Shown piece after piece: positions 27,133-35,384 of a DNA stretch of 35,507 nt; within the stretch, counting starts at the first letter, position 1; each line of letters begins with the position of its first letter. The notes beneath the pieces are model-generated. The model worked only from the letters and a program-made list of their open reading frames with translations. It was not told the DNA's origin and made no database searches. Source of the DNA: Promicromonospora citrea (GTDB taxonomy: Bacteria > Actinomycetota > Actinomycetes > Actinomycetales > Cellulomonadaceae); contig NZ_JABEMG010000038.1 of assembly GCF_013004695.1 (NCBI RefSeq), forward strand, positions 1 to 35,507. The letters run 5' to 3'. A program made the translations under genes and the position numbers.

Positions 27133-27714
27133 ATGACAGCCCGCGCGACGGTCCGCGCCCTGGACACCGCCGAGGTGCTGCGGCGTGCGGACGAGCTGGC
27201 CGACGTCTACCAGCGCGCGTTCGGGTGCTCCGCCGCACGGCGCGACCACTTCCGCGACACGCGGCTCGCCTACCTGCCCCTCTACGACGGCGCCGTGACC
27301 CTCGCCGCCTTCGAGGGCGAGACGGTTGTCGGCTTCGTCTACGGCTTCGACTACCAGCCGGACCACTGGTGGCCCCGGCTGGTCGGCCCCGCCCTCGCCG
27401 AGGCGGGCCACGCGAGCTGGACGCACGACGCGTTCGAGCTCAACGAGCTGGAGGTGCTGCCGGAGCACCAGGGCCGCGGGCACGGGACAGCCCTGCTGCG
27501 TGCGCTGCTGGAGCGGCTGCCGCACCGGCACACGCTGCTGTCCACGACCGCCGACCCCGCCGACCGCGCCAAGGTGCTCTACCGGCGGCTGGGCTTCGTC
27601 GACCTCGTGCCCGGCTTCCGCTACCCGGGCGTCGCGGAGCCGGCGAACCTCATGGGCCACCGGCGTGTCACGCCGGCGCCGAGCGGCCAGGACGGTCAGC
27701 GCGTCCAGACGTAG
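27133..27714 (+). CDS. GNAT family N-acetyltransferase
   Basis: A 193-residue acetyl-CoA-dependent acyltransferase. The GNAT core is visible as ELNELEVLPEHQGRGHGTAL, with the pyrophosphate-binding Q-G-R-G-H-G loop, and the C-terminal LYRRLGFVDL helix-strand. TLAAFEGETVVGFVYGF is the central strand pair. The ATG 27133 is the leaderless start; the upstream in-frame ATG 27073 lies before the -10. The substrate cannot be told. Its 3' end overlaps the convergent gene by 19 bp. Confidence 0.88.
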   Translation: MTARATVRALDTAEVLRRADELADVYQRAFGCSAARRDHFRDTRLAYLPLYDGAVTLAAFEGETVVGFVYGFDYQPDHWWPRLVGPALAEAGHASWTHDAFELNELEVLPEHQGRGHGTALLRALLERLPHRHTLLSTTADPADRAKVLYRRLGFVDLVPGFRYPGVAEPANLMGHRRVTPAPSGQDGQRVQT

Positions 27715-28484
27715 GGCGTGGTCGTGGAGACGCGCGCGAACCCGTACCGCTCGAGGATCGGGCGCGAGTACGCGGTCGAGTCGCTGTGGACGAGGGTCTT
27801 GCCGCGCGCCAGCGCCGAGCGGGCCCGCGCGGAGGTGAGGGCCCGGTAGATGCCGCGGCCGCGCCACTCCTGCCGCGTGCACCCGCCCCAGATCCCCGCG
27901 AAGTCGGTGCCCGGGACGGGCTCGAGCCGCCCGGCCGACACGATCTCGCCCGCGGCCTCGGCGACCCAGAGCTCCATGCCGTCGTCCAGCGCCTGCCGGC
28001 GCAGCACGGCGTTCGCCGTCTCGTCCGACGGCGGGGCGCCGAACACCTCGTCCTGCATCGCGCACATCGCGCGGACGTCGGCCTCGGCCGTGACCGGGCG
28101 CAGGGTGACGCCGTCGGGCAGGGGCACGTCGACCGCCAGGGCCGCGGCCTCGCCGATCATGATCGACTCCTGCTCCTCCGGCACGAACCCGTGCTCGACG
28201 AGCGCGTCGTGCAGCCCGGGCGCCCGGTCGTGACCGCGCGTCTTCCACTCGACGCGCGTGATGCCGCCGTCGGCCCGGTAGTGCGCGACGGCGGCATCGA
28301 CGAGCGAGCGCACCCCGGCCTCGTCGGCCCCGCCGAGATCGCGGTAGGTGACGAACCCCCGCCCGCCGAGGAAGGTGACCAGGCGCAGCGGCCCCCACGG
28401 GGTGACCGCCACGGCGCTCGGCGTCTCGGCGTCGGTGCGCAGCTGCTCGTCGTAGGCCTGCAGCAGGCGGGAGGTGTCGGTCAT
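27696..28484 (-). CDS. GNAT family N-acetyltransferase
   Basis: A 262-residue protein whose C-terminal half (about 130-262) is a GNAT domain: VTLRPVTAEADV, then IVSAGRLEPVPGTDFAGIWG, the CoA loop RQEWRGRGIYRAL and the terminal SRPILERYGFARVS. The N-terminal half (VAVTPWGPLRLVTFLGG, VEWKTRGHD, GLHDALVEHGFVPEE) resembles a second, degenerate GNAT-like unit, a tandem arrangement common in actinobacteria. I chose ATG 28484 (MTDTSRLL) over the open frame to 28520. It is convergent with, and overlaps by 19 bp, the preceding GNAT gene; the two are not close copies of each other. Confidence 0.85.
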   Translation of the reverse strand: MTDTSRLLQAYDEQLRTDAETPSAVAVTPWGPLRLVTFLGGRGFVTYRDLGGADEAGVRSLVDAAVAHYRADGGITRVEWKTRGHDRAPGLHDALVEHGFVPEEQESIMIGEAAALAVDVPLPDGVTLRPVTAEADVRAMCAMQDEVFGAPPSDETANAVLRRQALDDGMELWVAEAAGEIVSAGRLEPVPGTDFAGIWGGCTRQEWRGRGIYRALTSARARSALARGKTLVHSDSTAYSRPILERYGFARVSTTTPYVWTR

Positions 28485-28499
28485 GGGCCGACGATCCCG

Positions 28500-28519
28500 T
28501 GCCGGGCCGAGGCCCGGCA
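28500..28519 (-). terminator. Terminator-like hairpin after the BCCT gene
   Basis: TGCCGGGCC and GGCCCGGCA form a perfect 9-bp stem around a 2-nt centre, about 20 bp past the BCCT stop and before the downstream GNAT gene. Confidence 0.55.
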
Positions 28520-28538
28520 ACGGAATATCGGCGGCGGC

Positions 28539-30371
28539 TCAGCCCTTCGCGACGGCGGGACCGTCGCCGGCCGGGACCCCGTCGACCGGGCTGCCGTCCC
28601 CGCCGTCGTCGGGCGTCGCCGCCGACGTCGCGAGCTCGAACGGCTCGCCGTCGTGCTTCTCGACACCGGTCTCGACCGTCTCGGACAGCACCTGCACCGC
28701 CAGCGCGCGCTTGAGCACGAGCGGGTCGTTGGACAGGTCCTTCCACAGCGCGACGCACAGCACGAGCATGACCACGACGAACGGCAGCGCCGAGACGATC
28801 GTGATGTTCTTCAGACCGTTGAGGGCGCTGGCCGGGTCGTCGCCGCCGGCGAGCAGCATCGCCGCCGCGACCGCGCCGGTGCTCACGCCCCAGAAGATCA
28901 CGGCCTTCTTGCTCGGCTCCTCCGCGCCGTTCTCGGACAGCCCGCCCATGATGATCGAGGCGGAGTCGGCGCCCGTGACGAAGAAGATCGCGACGAGCAC
29001 GACCGCCAGCACCATGAGCGCGAGCCCGACCCAGCCCGGCACGGGCAGCGCGCCGAGGGTCTGGAAGAAGATGAGGTCGAAGTTGATGTCGGCCCCGCCC
29101 TCACCGATCGCCGCGAGCGCCGCGCCGGTGGCCTGCGCCTGCTCGGCGCGCTCCTGCAGGCCGATGGCGCCGCCGCCGAAGATCGCGAACCAGACGGTCG
29201 AGACGACCGACGGGACGAGCAGCACGCCGGTGACGAACTGGCGCACGGTGCGGCCGCGCGAGATGCGGGCGATGAACGGGCCGACGAACGGCGTCCACGA
29301 CACCCACCAGGCCCAGTAGAAGATGGTCCAGGACCCCATCCAGTCGGACAGGCTCTGGTCGCCGGACGCCGCGGTGCGCGAGGCCATGTCGGGCAGGTCG
29401 CCGACGAAGGCGCCGATCGAGGCGGGGAGCACGTTGAGGATGAACAGCGTGGGCCCGCCGACGAAGACGATGACCGCGAGCAGCAGCGCCAGCCACATGT
29501 TGGCGTTGGACAGCCACTGGATGCCGCGCTCGATGCCCGACACGGCAGACAGCACGAACAGGCAGGTCAGGACGGCGATGATGAGGACGAGCGTGACCGT
29601 GCCGACCGACTCCATGATGCCGGAGTGCTGGATGCCGCCGCCGATCTGCAGGGCGCCGAGGCCCAGGGAGCAGGCGGAGCCGAAGAGGGTCGCGAGGATC
29701 GCGAGGATGTTGATGACGCGCCCGCCGGTGCCGTTGACCGCCTTGCGGCCGAACAGCGACGTGAACATCGAGCTGAAGAGCTGCGAGCGCCCGAGGCGGT
29801 AGGTGCCGTAGGCCATGCCGAGGCCCACGATGGCGTACATCGCCCACGGGTAGATGGTCCAGTGGAACAGCGTCTGGCCCATGGCGGTGGACGCGGCGGC
29901 GGGCGTCGAGCCCTCGACGGTGCCGGGCGGCGGCGCCATGTAGAAGTAGAGGGGCTCGCCGACGCCGTAGAACATGAGGCCGATGCCCATGCCGGTCGCG
30001 AACATCATCGCGATCCAGGAGGGGGTGGAGTACTGCGGCTTCTCGCCGTCCTGCCCGAGGGGGATCTTGCCGAAGCGGCCGAGCGCCACGACGATCACGA
30101 AGACGGCGAAGATGGTGGCGGCGATGACGAACAGCCAGCCGAAGTTGCCCAGGACGCCGGTGAGGGCGGAGTCGGCCACCGCGCCGAGGGTCTCGGAGCT
30201 GACGAAGCCCCACACGATGAAGGCCAGGGCGATGAGGCCCGCGACGCCGAAGACGACGCGGTCGGTACCGACGCGCTGGTCCTGGGGCCCGCGCGCTGCT
30301 CGCTCGACGCGGTGCGCGGCACGCTGCACGCGGCTGACGAGGGTCTTGGTGGTCTCTGAGGTAGTCATCAC
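28539..30371 (-). CDS. BCCT family betaine/carnitine/choline transporter
   Basis: A 610-residue secondary transporter of the BCCT family, most like glycine betaine/choline uptake systems used in osmoprotection. About twelve hydrophobic helices are visible. Two diagnostic stretches are GMGIGLMFYGVGEPLYF (the GMGIG form typical of Na+-coupled BetP-type carriers rather than the GIGIS of CaiT) and WAWWVSWTPFVGPFIARISR with RGRTVRQF, the family signature. The N- and C-terminal cytoplasmic tails (about 35 and 90 residues) are charged and may sense osmolarity, as in BetP. The start is GTG 30371 (or ATG 30368), 6 nt after AAAGGAGG. A single repeat unit, GAGGTAGTCA, covers the first codons. Confidence 0.93.
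   Translation of the reverse strand: MMTTSETTKTLVSRVQRAAHRVERAARGPQDQRVGTDRVVFGVAGLIALAFIVWGFVSSETLGAVADSALTGVLGNFGWLFVIAATIFAVFVIVVALGRFGKIPLGQDGEKPQYSTPSWIAMMFATGMGIGLMFYGVGEPLYFYMAPPPGTVEGSTPAAASTAMGQTLFHWTIYPWAMYAIVGLGMAYGTYRLGRSQLFSSMFTSLFGRKAVNGTGGRVINILAILATLFGSACSLGLGALQIGGGIQHSGIMESVGTVTLVLIIAVLTCLFVLSAVSGIERGIQWLSNANMWLALLLAVIVFVGGPTLFILNVLPASIGAFVGDLPDMASRTAASGDQSLSDWMGSWTIFYWAWWVSWTPFVGPFIARISRGRTVRQFVTGVLLVPSVVSTVWFAIFGGGAIGLQERAEQAQATGAALAAIGEGGADINFDLIFFQTLGALPVPGWVGLALMVLAVVLVAIFFVTGADSASIIMGGLSENGAEEPSKKAVIFWGVSTGAVAAAMLLAGGDDPASALNGLKNITIVSALPFVVVMLVLCVALWKDLSNDPLVLKRALAVQVLSETVETGVEKHDGEPFELATSAATPDDGGDGSPVDGVPAGDGPAVAKG
30358..30367 (-). repeat. Solitary GAGGTAGTCA unit at the BCCT start
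   Basis: The same 10-mer as in the two large elements, here alone and inside the first codons (ATG ACT ACC TCA) of the BCCT gene. Probably chance, but the only full unit outside the two elements that I found. Confidence 0.4.
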
Positions 30372-30517
30372 GACGGCCCTCCTTTCCCGCCCCGGGTCTG
30401 CCGGGTGGTCACACGGGAGGGCCAGATCTCCTTACACGTATGAAAAGGTCTCCAGACGACCCTCCACGCTAACAGCACACCATCTTTCACCTCCGGTCGT
30501 GCGGCCGCCACGCGACC

Positions 30518-30543
30518 GTGCGGGCCGGGTGGCCGGCCCGCAC
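30518..30543 (-). terminator. Terminator hairpin of the sugar ABC operon
   Basis: GTGCGGGCCGG (30518-30528) and CCGGCCCGCAC (30533-30543) form a perfect 11-bp stem with a 4-nt loop, 3 nt past the last permease stop. No U-tract follows. A second dyad, CGGTCG (30494-30499) and CGACCG (30513-30518), abuts it. Confidence 0.7.
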
Positions 30544-30546
30544 GCG

Positions 30547-31464
30547 TCAGCCCTTGAGACCGCTGTGCGCGAGGCCCTGGACGAACTGCTTCTGGGCGAC
30601 GAGGAAGACCGCGAGGACGGGCAGCACGGTGAGCGTCGTCGCAGCCAGCTGCACGTTCCACATGGGCCCGCCGTACGCGTCGACGTACTGCGTGAGGGCC
30701 TGCGGGAGGGTGAAGCTCTCCTTGCTCGAGAGGTACACGACGGGCTCGAGGTAGAGGTTCCACGACTTGAGGAACGTGAAGATCGCCACGGCGCCGAGCG
30801 CGGACCGGGACAGGGGGACGGCGATGCGCCAGAACACGCCCCAGCGGCCGAGCCCGTCGAGCCGGCCGGCCTCCTCGAGCTCCGTGGGCAGCCCGAGGAA
30901 GAACTGCCGCATGATGAAGACGGCCAGCACGGCGGGCGCCCCGAGGACCGGGACGACGATCAGGGGCCAGTGGGTGTCGACCAGCCCGAGCGTGTTGACG
31001 ATGCGGAACAGCGGGACGATCGTCACCTCCGCCGGCACGAGCAGACCGACGAGGACGAGGACGAACAGGGCGTTCGCGCCGGGGAAGCGGATCCGCGCGA
31101 ACGCGTACCCCGCCATCGCCGCCACGAGCATCGTGCCGAGCGTGACGACCACCGCGATGTAGAGGGAGTTCCAGTACTGCTGCGCGAACGGCTGCAGCGT
31201 GAACACCCGCCCGTAGGCGTCGAACGACGGGTCCTGGGGCCACAGCGTCGGTACACGGCGCAGGATCTCGCTCATCGGCTTGAGGCTCGAGGTCGCCATC
31301 CACCACGTGGGGAAGACGAACGGCAGGCTGAGCACGGCGAGCACGACCACGAGCAGCCACCGCGTCAGGCCGCGCCGGGCGCGGGCCCGCCGCCGCGGCA
31401 GCGGGACGAGGACCGGGGTGGCGGGCGCCTCCGTCTCGGGAGCCGTGATGATCTCAGACCTCAT
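30547..31464 (-). CDS. Carbohydrate ABC transporter permease (MalG type)
   Basis: A 305-residue permease with six predicted helices. A basic N-terminal tail (PRRRARARRGLTR) precedes helix 1 (WLLVVVLAVLSLPFVFPTWW). The cytoplasmic EAA loop reads EEAGRLDGLGRWGVFWRIAV followed by PL, where it would contact the shared ATPase. NSLYIAVVVTLGTMLVAAMA and the C-terminal QKQFVQGLAHSGLKG are typical of MalG-like proteins. The ATG at 31464 overlaps the upstream MalF-type gene by 11 bp. It is the last gene of the operon; no ATPase gene follows. Confidence 0.94.
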   Translation of the reverse strand: MRSEIITAPETEAPATPVLVPLPRRRARARRGLTRWLLVVVLAVLSLPFVFPTWWMATSSLKPMSEILRRVPTLWPQDPSFDAYGRVFTLQPFAQQYWNSLYIAVVVTLGTMLVAAMAGYAFARIRFPGANALFVLVLVGLLVPAEVTIVPLFRIVNTLGLVDTHWPLIVVPVLGAPAVLAVFIMRQFFLGLPTELEEAGRLDGLGRWGVFWRIAVPLSRSALGAVAIFTFLKSWNLYLEPVVYLSSKESFTLPQALTQYVDAYGGPMWNVQLAATTLTVLPVLAVFLVAQKQFVQGLAHSGLKG

Positions 31465-32341
31465 GGAAGACCCACCTCTTGCGTGACTGCCACTGGAGCA
31501 GCGTCAGGACGAGCACGATGACGAACAGGAGCACGGCCAGCGCGCTCGCGTAGCCGAACTCGTTGAACCGGAACGCCTGCTGGTACAGGTAGTAGACGAG
31601 CACCGTGGTCGAGCTCCCGGGCCCGCCGCCGGTGAGCACGTCGATCTGCGCGAACACCTCGAGCGACCCGACGATCGTGATGATCGACACGAGCAGCACG
31701 GTCGGGCTGATGAGCGGCAGCGTGACGGAGCGGAACCGGCGCCACGCGCCGGCCCCGTCCAGCCGGGCCGCCTCCTGCAGCTCCTCGGGCACGCCCTGGA
31801 GCGCCGCGAGGAACAGGATCATGTTGAGGCCGACGTTCTTGAAGACCTGCACGATGATCACGGCGGCCATGGCGGCGTCGGGGCGCCGCAGCCAGTTGGG
31901 CCCCTCCACGCCGAGCACGGAGAGGAAGCCGTTGATGCCGCCGTCGGCCTGGAGCAGGAAGCTCCAGACGATGGTCCAGGCGACCAGGGACACGACGACC
32001 GGCGAGAAGAAGAACGTGCGGAACGTCGTGGTGCCGGGCAGCCGCTGGTTGAGCAGGACGGCGAGCAGCAGCGCCAGCGCGATGTTCACCACGACCAGCC
32101 CGACCGAGAACCAGAGGGTCGCCCGGAGCGCGTCCGCCAGCCCGGGGTCCGCCGCCATGCGCTGGTAGTTCTCCGCGCCGACGAACGTGAAGGTGTTCGC
32201 CAGCACGTTCCACTCGTGCAGCGAGTACCAGACCACCATGACGAGCGGCAGCACGACGAACGCGAGGGAGCCCAGCACCACGGGGGCGACCATGGTGTAC
32301 CCGACGAGCCGGTCGCGGCGCACCGCCGCCGACGCCGCCAC
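31454..32341 (-). CDS. Carbohydrate ABC transporter permease (MalF type)
   Basis: A 295-residue permease with six predicted helices, beginning MVAPVVLGSLAFVVLPLVMV. Its EAA loop is LQEAARLDGAGAWRRFRSVT followed by LPL, and VLTGGGPGSSTTVLVYYLYQ is a hallmark of MalF-like proteins. The start is GTG 32341, 3 nt after the binding-protein stop, and the 3' end overlaps the MalG-type gene. It forms the transmembrane pore with that partner. Confidence 0.94.
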   Translation of the reverse strand: MAASAAVRRDRLVGYTMVAPVVLGSLAFVVLPLVMVVWYSLHEWNVLANTFTFVGAENYQRMAADPGLADALRATLWFSVGLVVVNIALALLLAVLLNQRLPGTTTFRTFFFSPVVVSLVAWTIVWSFLLQADGGINGFLSVLGVEGPNWLRRPDAAMAAVIIVQVFKNVGLNMILFLAALQGVPEELQEAARLDGAGAWRRFRSVTLPLISPTVLLVSIITIVGSLEVFAQIDVLTGGGPGSSTTVLVYYLYQQAFRFNEFGYASALAVLLFVIVLVLTLLQWQSRKRWVFHEV

Positions 32342-32344
32342 GCC

Positions 32345-33658
32345 TCAGTCCTCCAGGAGCGGCGTGATCGCCGCGCAGGTGTCGGCCAGCACGGCCTCGA
32401 CGTCGGCGTCCTCGACCCACAGCGCGTCGAGCTCGGCGCGCACCGTCTCCGAGAGCTTGGCGAAGCTCGCGTGGGCCGGCTTGGTCACGGCGTCCTGCAC
32501 GCTCTCGACGACGACGGCCTCGAGCTGCTCGGCCGACAGCCGGGGGTTGGCCGCGGCCAGGTCCTCGCCGTTGAGCAGCGAGGCGCGCGGCGGCGGGAAG
32601 TACGCGGCGAGCTGCGCGGCGTTCTCCGGGTTGGTGAAGTACGCGAGGAAGTCGGCGGCGACGTCGGGGTGCTCGCCCGCCGCGAAGACGCCGATGCCGG
32701 CCTGGCCCACGACGTCCTGCTGCCCGGCCGGGCCGGCGGGCAGCGGCACGACGTCCCAGGAGAACGAGTCGTCGAGCGACGACGCGCGGCTGATCTGCGT
32801 GATGGTCATCGCGGCGTCGCCCGCGAAGAAGTCGGCCGTGGTGCCGGGCTCCGGGAGGGCGCCGTCGGTGAACACGGCGTCGTGGAACCAGGTGAGGGCG
32901 TCGACCATCGCCGGGTCGGTGAAGGTGCACTCCGTGCCGTCGGCGCTCCACGGCTGGGCCTGCCAGCCGGACCAGACCGTGGCCAGGTTCTCCCACGCCT
33001 GGTAGTCGAAGTCGCGCACCACGAGGCCCTGCTTGCCCGTGTCCTGCGCGGTGGCCGCCGCGATGTCGCGGGCGGCGTCGAAGGTCCACCCGCCGTCGGC
33101 CACCAGGTCCGCCGGGTTCGGCTGGCCTGCCGCGGCGAGCTGGTCGGTGTTGACGAAGACCGCGAACGGGCTGGTGGAGAACGGGTAGGCGTAGAGCCCG
33201 TCGCCGTCCTCCCACAGCGACAGGGCGCTGGGCACGAGGTCGTCCGCCGCGTACCCGTCGGTGCCCTCGAGCACGGGGCGCAGGTCGACCAGCGCGCCGC
33301 TCGCGACGAACTCGGGCGCGTTGCTCTCGAACACCCACGCGAGGTCGGGCGCGTTGCCGCCCGCGAGCTGGGTGGTCAGGGCGGTGGTGTAGTCCTCGAA
33401 CGGGATCGTCTCGAACGAGACGCCCGCGACGAGCTCCGGGTTCTCGGCGACGTACGCGTCGGCGATGGTCTGGAAGAGCTCGAGCTGGGCCTCGTCCGCC
33501 GTCCAGACGGTCATCCGCAGCTCGACCGGCTCGTCGGGCGTCTCGGGCTCACCGGCCGGGGCGGACGAGCCGCCGGCGCAGGACGTCAGGGCCAGTGCGG
33601 TGCCGAGCGCGCCGACGGCGGCCGCCGTCCTGCGGGCCCGGGTGGGGTGTGCAGACAT
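32345..33658 (-). CDS. Sugar ABC transporter substrate-binding lipoprotein (family 1)
   Basis: A 437-residue extracellular solute-binding protein. The signal peptide ends ALTSC, lipidated at Cys27, followed by a Gly/Ser/Pro/Glu linker. The mature protein begins with VELRMTVWTADEAQLELFQ and has family-1 regions such as NAPDLAWVFESNAPEFVASG, VFVNTDQLAAAGQPNPADL and FFAGDAAMTITQ. The start ATG 33658 has AAGGAG 5 nt upstream. Many Trp/Tyr residues in the mature region fit stacking on sugar rings. It lies 56 bp after the FAD oxidoreductase gene, on the same strand. The sugar is unknown. Confidence 0.93.
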   Translation of the reverse strand: MSAHPTRARRTAAAVGALGTALALTSCAGGSSAPAGEPETPDEPVELRMTVWTADEAQLELFQTIADAYVAENPELVAGVSFETIPFEDYTTALTTQLAGGNAPDLAWVFESNAPEFVASGALVDLRPVLEGTDGYAADDLVPSALSLWEDGDGLYAYPFSTSPFAVFVNTDQLAAAGQPNPADLVADGGWTFDAARDIAAATAQDTGKQGLVVRDFDYQAWENLATVWSGWQAQPWSADGTECTFTDPAMVDALTWFHDAVFTDGALPEPGTTADFFAGDAAMTITQISRASSLDDSFSWDVVPLPAGPAGQQDVVGQAGIGVFAAGEHPDVAADFLAYFTNPENAAQLAAYFPPPRASLLNGEDLAAANPRLSAEQLEAVVVESVQDAVTKPAHASFAKLSETVRAELDALWVEDADVEAVLADTCAAITPLLED

Positions 33659-33714
33659 CAGTTCTCCTTCGGACTGAGACGAACCGGTGGGGGGTGCGGG
33701 AAGACGCTCGGGCG

Positions 33715-35337
33715 TCAGTACGGGTGGACGCCGTCGGGCCAGCGGAGCTCGACGCCCGCGGCGACGAGCTCGGCCTGGTAGTCGGCCAGGAGCCCGGGAC
33801 CGGACTGCACGGCGTGCGGCGTGGTGCCGGTGGCGAGGCAGAAGGCCGCCAGGTGGCCTGCCGCCTCGCCGACGTTCCACTCGACCGGGTGCAGCCGGTA
33901 GCACCCGTTCGTGATGTGGGTGGTCCCGATGTTCTTGTTGCCGGCGAGCAGGTTGGTGGTGCGCTGCGGCAGCAGGGCGCCGAGCGGGATCTCGAACGGC
34001 GTGGACGGCACGTCGATGTAGGTGTCGCCGCCCGTCGAGGGGTGCAGGTCGATCCGGTACATGCCGACGCCGACCGAGTCGTCGTACCGTGTCGCGCCGG
34101 CGTCGCCGCGCACGGCGTAGGAGACGTCGTTCTCCGTGACGGTCGTGACGGCGCGGATGCGGCGGGACTCGCGGTGGTACGCGGCCTGGGCCAGCCCGTC
34201 GGGGTGGCCCGTGACGTCGGGGCGCAGCCGCAGCCCGGGGAAGCCCGTGCCACCGTCGGCCCGCGGTGCCTCGGTCTGCATCCAGTAGAGCATCGACAGG
34301 CTGAGCTGCCGCGCGTCCGCGACGCGGGCCTCCTCCACCTCGCGGGGCACGTCGAGCACGTGGTCGAGGAAGTAGTCGATGCTCGGCCAGTTCACGAGGC
34401 ACAGGTCGCTCGCGTAGGCGCCGGGCTCGTGCAGGTCGCGCGCCGCGATGCGGCGGAACAGCCAGAGGTTGCCGTCGCCGGCGTTCCTGGACTGGTCGGC
34501 GTCGACGGCGAGCGGGTCGTCGCCCGGGTTGGGCGTGAACGAGCGCTTCTCCAGCGCGAGCGTGCGCGGGTTGGGCGCCGTCCAGGACAGGAGCTGCTCG
34601 CCGCCCCACGCGGCCGGCGCGTGCTCGCGCCAGAAGTCGTACCGCGCGGGCCGGTCGATCGTGTGGTCCCCGTCGACGTGCTCGACGACGAAGCACACGC
34701 TCAGCGCCTGCACGTTGTCCGGCTGCGCCTGCTCGGGGGCGCTGGGCTCCCCGGTGTCGTGCCGCGACTCGAACCCCGTCACGTACTCCGTCCCCGTCAG
34801 GGGCAGCAGCTCGCCCGTCTCGGTCGCGTCGATCGTGTAGGCGGCGGCGACGGTGACCTCGTCGCCGTCGAGCACCGACCGCAGCGTCACGGAGGTGACG
34901 CGGTCGCCGTCGGTCGTGGCGGCGACGGGGCGCACGCGCTCCAGGAGCCGCACCCGGCCGGTCGAGCGGTACGGGGCGAGCATCTCCTCGAGCACCCCGA
35001 CGGCGACGCGTGGCTCGTGGCACAGCTTGGACACCCAGCCCGCGCCGGGGTTGAGCTCGGCCCACCGCCGGGCGTCGTCGGTCAGGGGGTAGCGGCGGCG
35101 GTAGACGTCGCGGATCCCGTCCCGCAGCGCGCGGTACCGGGCGGTCACGCCGAACCGCTCGACCCACGGGTGCTCGTCCGGGGGCACGGCCTGCGAGGTG
35201 AGCTGCCCGCCGATCCACGGGTGCTCCTCGGTGAGGACGACGAAGGCGCCGCGGTCGGCGGCGGCCAGCGCCGCGGCGATGCCGCCGAGGCCTGCGCCCA
35301 CCACGAGCACGTCGGTCTGGAGGTCGGGAGAAGTCAC
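33715..35337 (-). CDS. FAD-dependent oxidoreductase (FAD_oxidored family)
   Basis: A 540-residue flavoprotein with an N-terminal FAD-binding Rossmann motif VGAGLGGIAAALAAADRGA (13-31) and EEHPWIGGQLTSQAVPPDEH, the form seen in the PF12831 FAD-dependent oxidoreductases found near sugar-uptake and glycan-utilisation genes. Later motifs include YTIDATETGELLPLTGTEYV and LLAGNKNIGTTHITNGCYR, the C-terminal FAD/substrate region. The start is GTG 35337, the last start codon before the conserved domain; its ribosome binding site is weak. It heads or sits early in the sugar ABC operon, so oxidation of an imported sugar or sugar-derived compound is a reasonable inference. No signal peptide, so cytoplasmic. 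Confidence 0.88.
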   Translation of the reverse strand: MTSPDLQTDVLVVGAGLGGIAAALAAADRGAFVVLTEEHPWIGGQLTSQAVPPDEHPWVERFGVTARYRALRDGIRDVYRRRYPLTDDARRWAELNPGAGWVSKLCHEPRVAVGVLEEMLAPYRSTGRVRLLERVRPVAATTDGDRVTSVTLRSVLDGDEVTVAAAYTIDATETGELLPLTGTEYVTGFESRHDTGEPSAPEQAQPDNVQALSVCFVVEHVDGDHTIDRPARYDFWREHAPAAWGGEQLLSWTAPNPRTLALEKRSFTPNPGDDPLAVDADQSRNAGDGNLWLFRRIAARDLHEPGAYASDLCLVNWPSIDYFLDHVLDVPREVEEARVADARQLSLSMLYWMQTEAPRADGGTGFPGLRLRPDVTGHPDGLAQAAYHRESRRIRAVTTVTENDVSYAVRGDAGATRYDDSVGVGMYRIDLHPSTGGDTYIDVPSTPFEIPLGALLPQRTTNLLAGNKNIGTTHITNGCYRLHPVEWNVGEAAGHLAAFCLATGTTPHAVQSGPGLLADYQAELVAAGVELRWPDGVHPY

Positions 35338-35384
35338 GCGGGGATCCGTCCTGTCGGGGTCTGTCTCTGGTCCTGGTGGGGCAC

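Noticed and set aside
27225-30359. 1044-codon plus-strand open frame opposite the BCCT and GNAT genes
   Set aside because: Shadow frame; low-complexity Asp/Glu/Arg/Gly composition and no family features, while the minus strand encodes a clear BCCT transporter.
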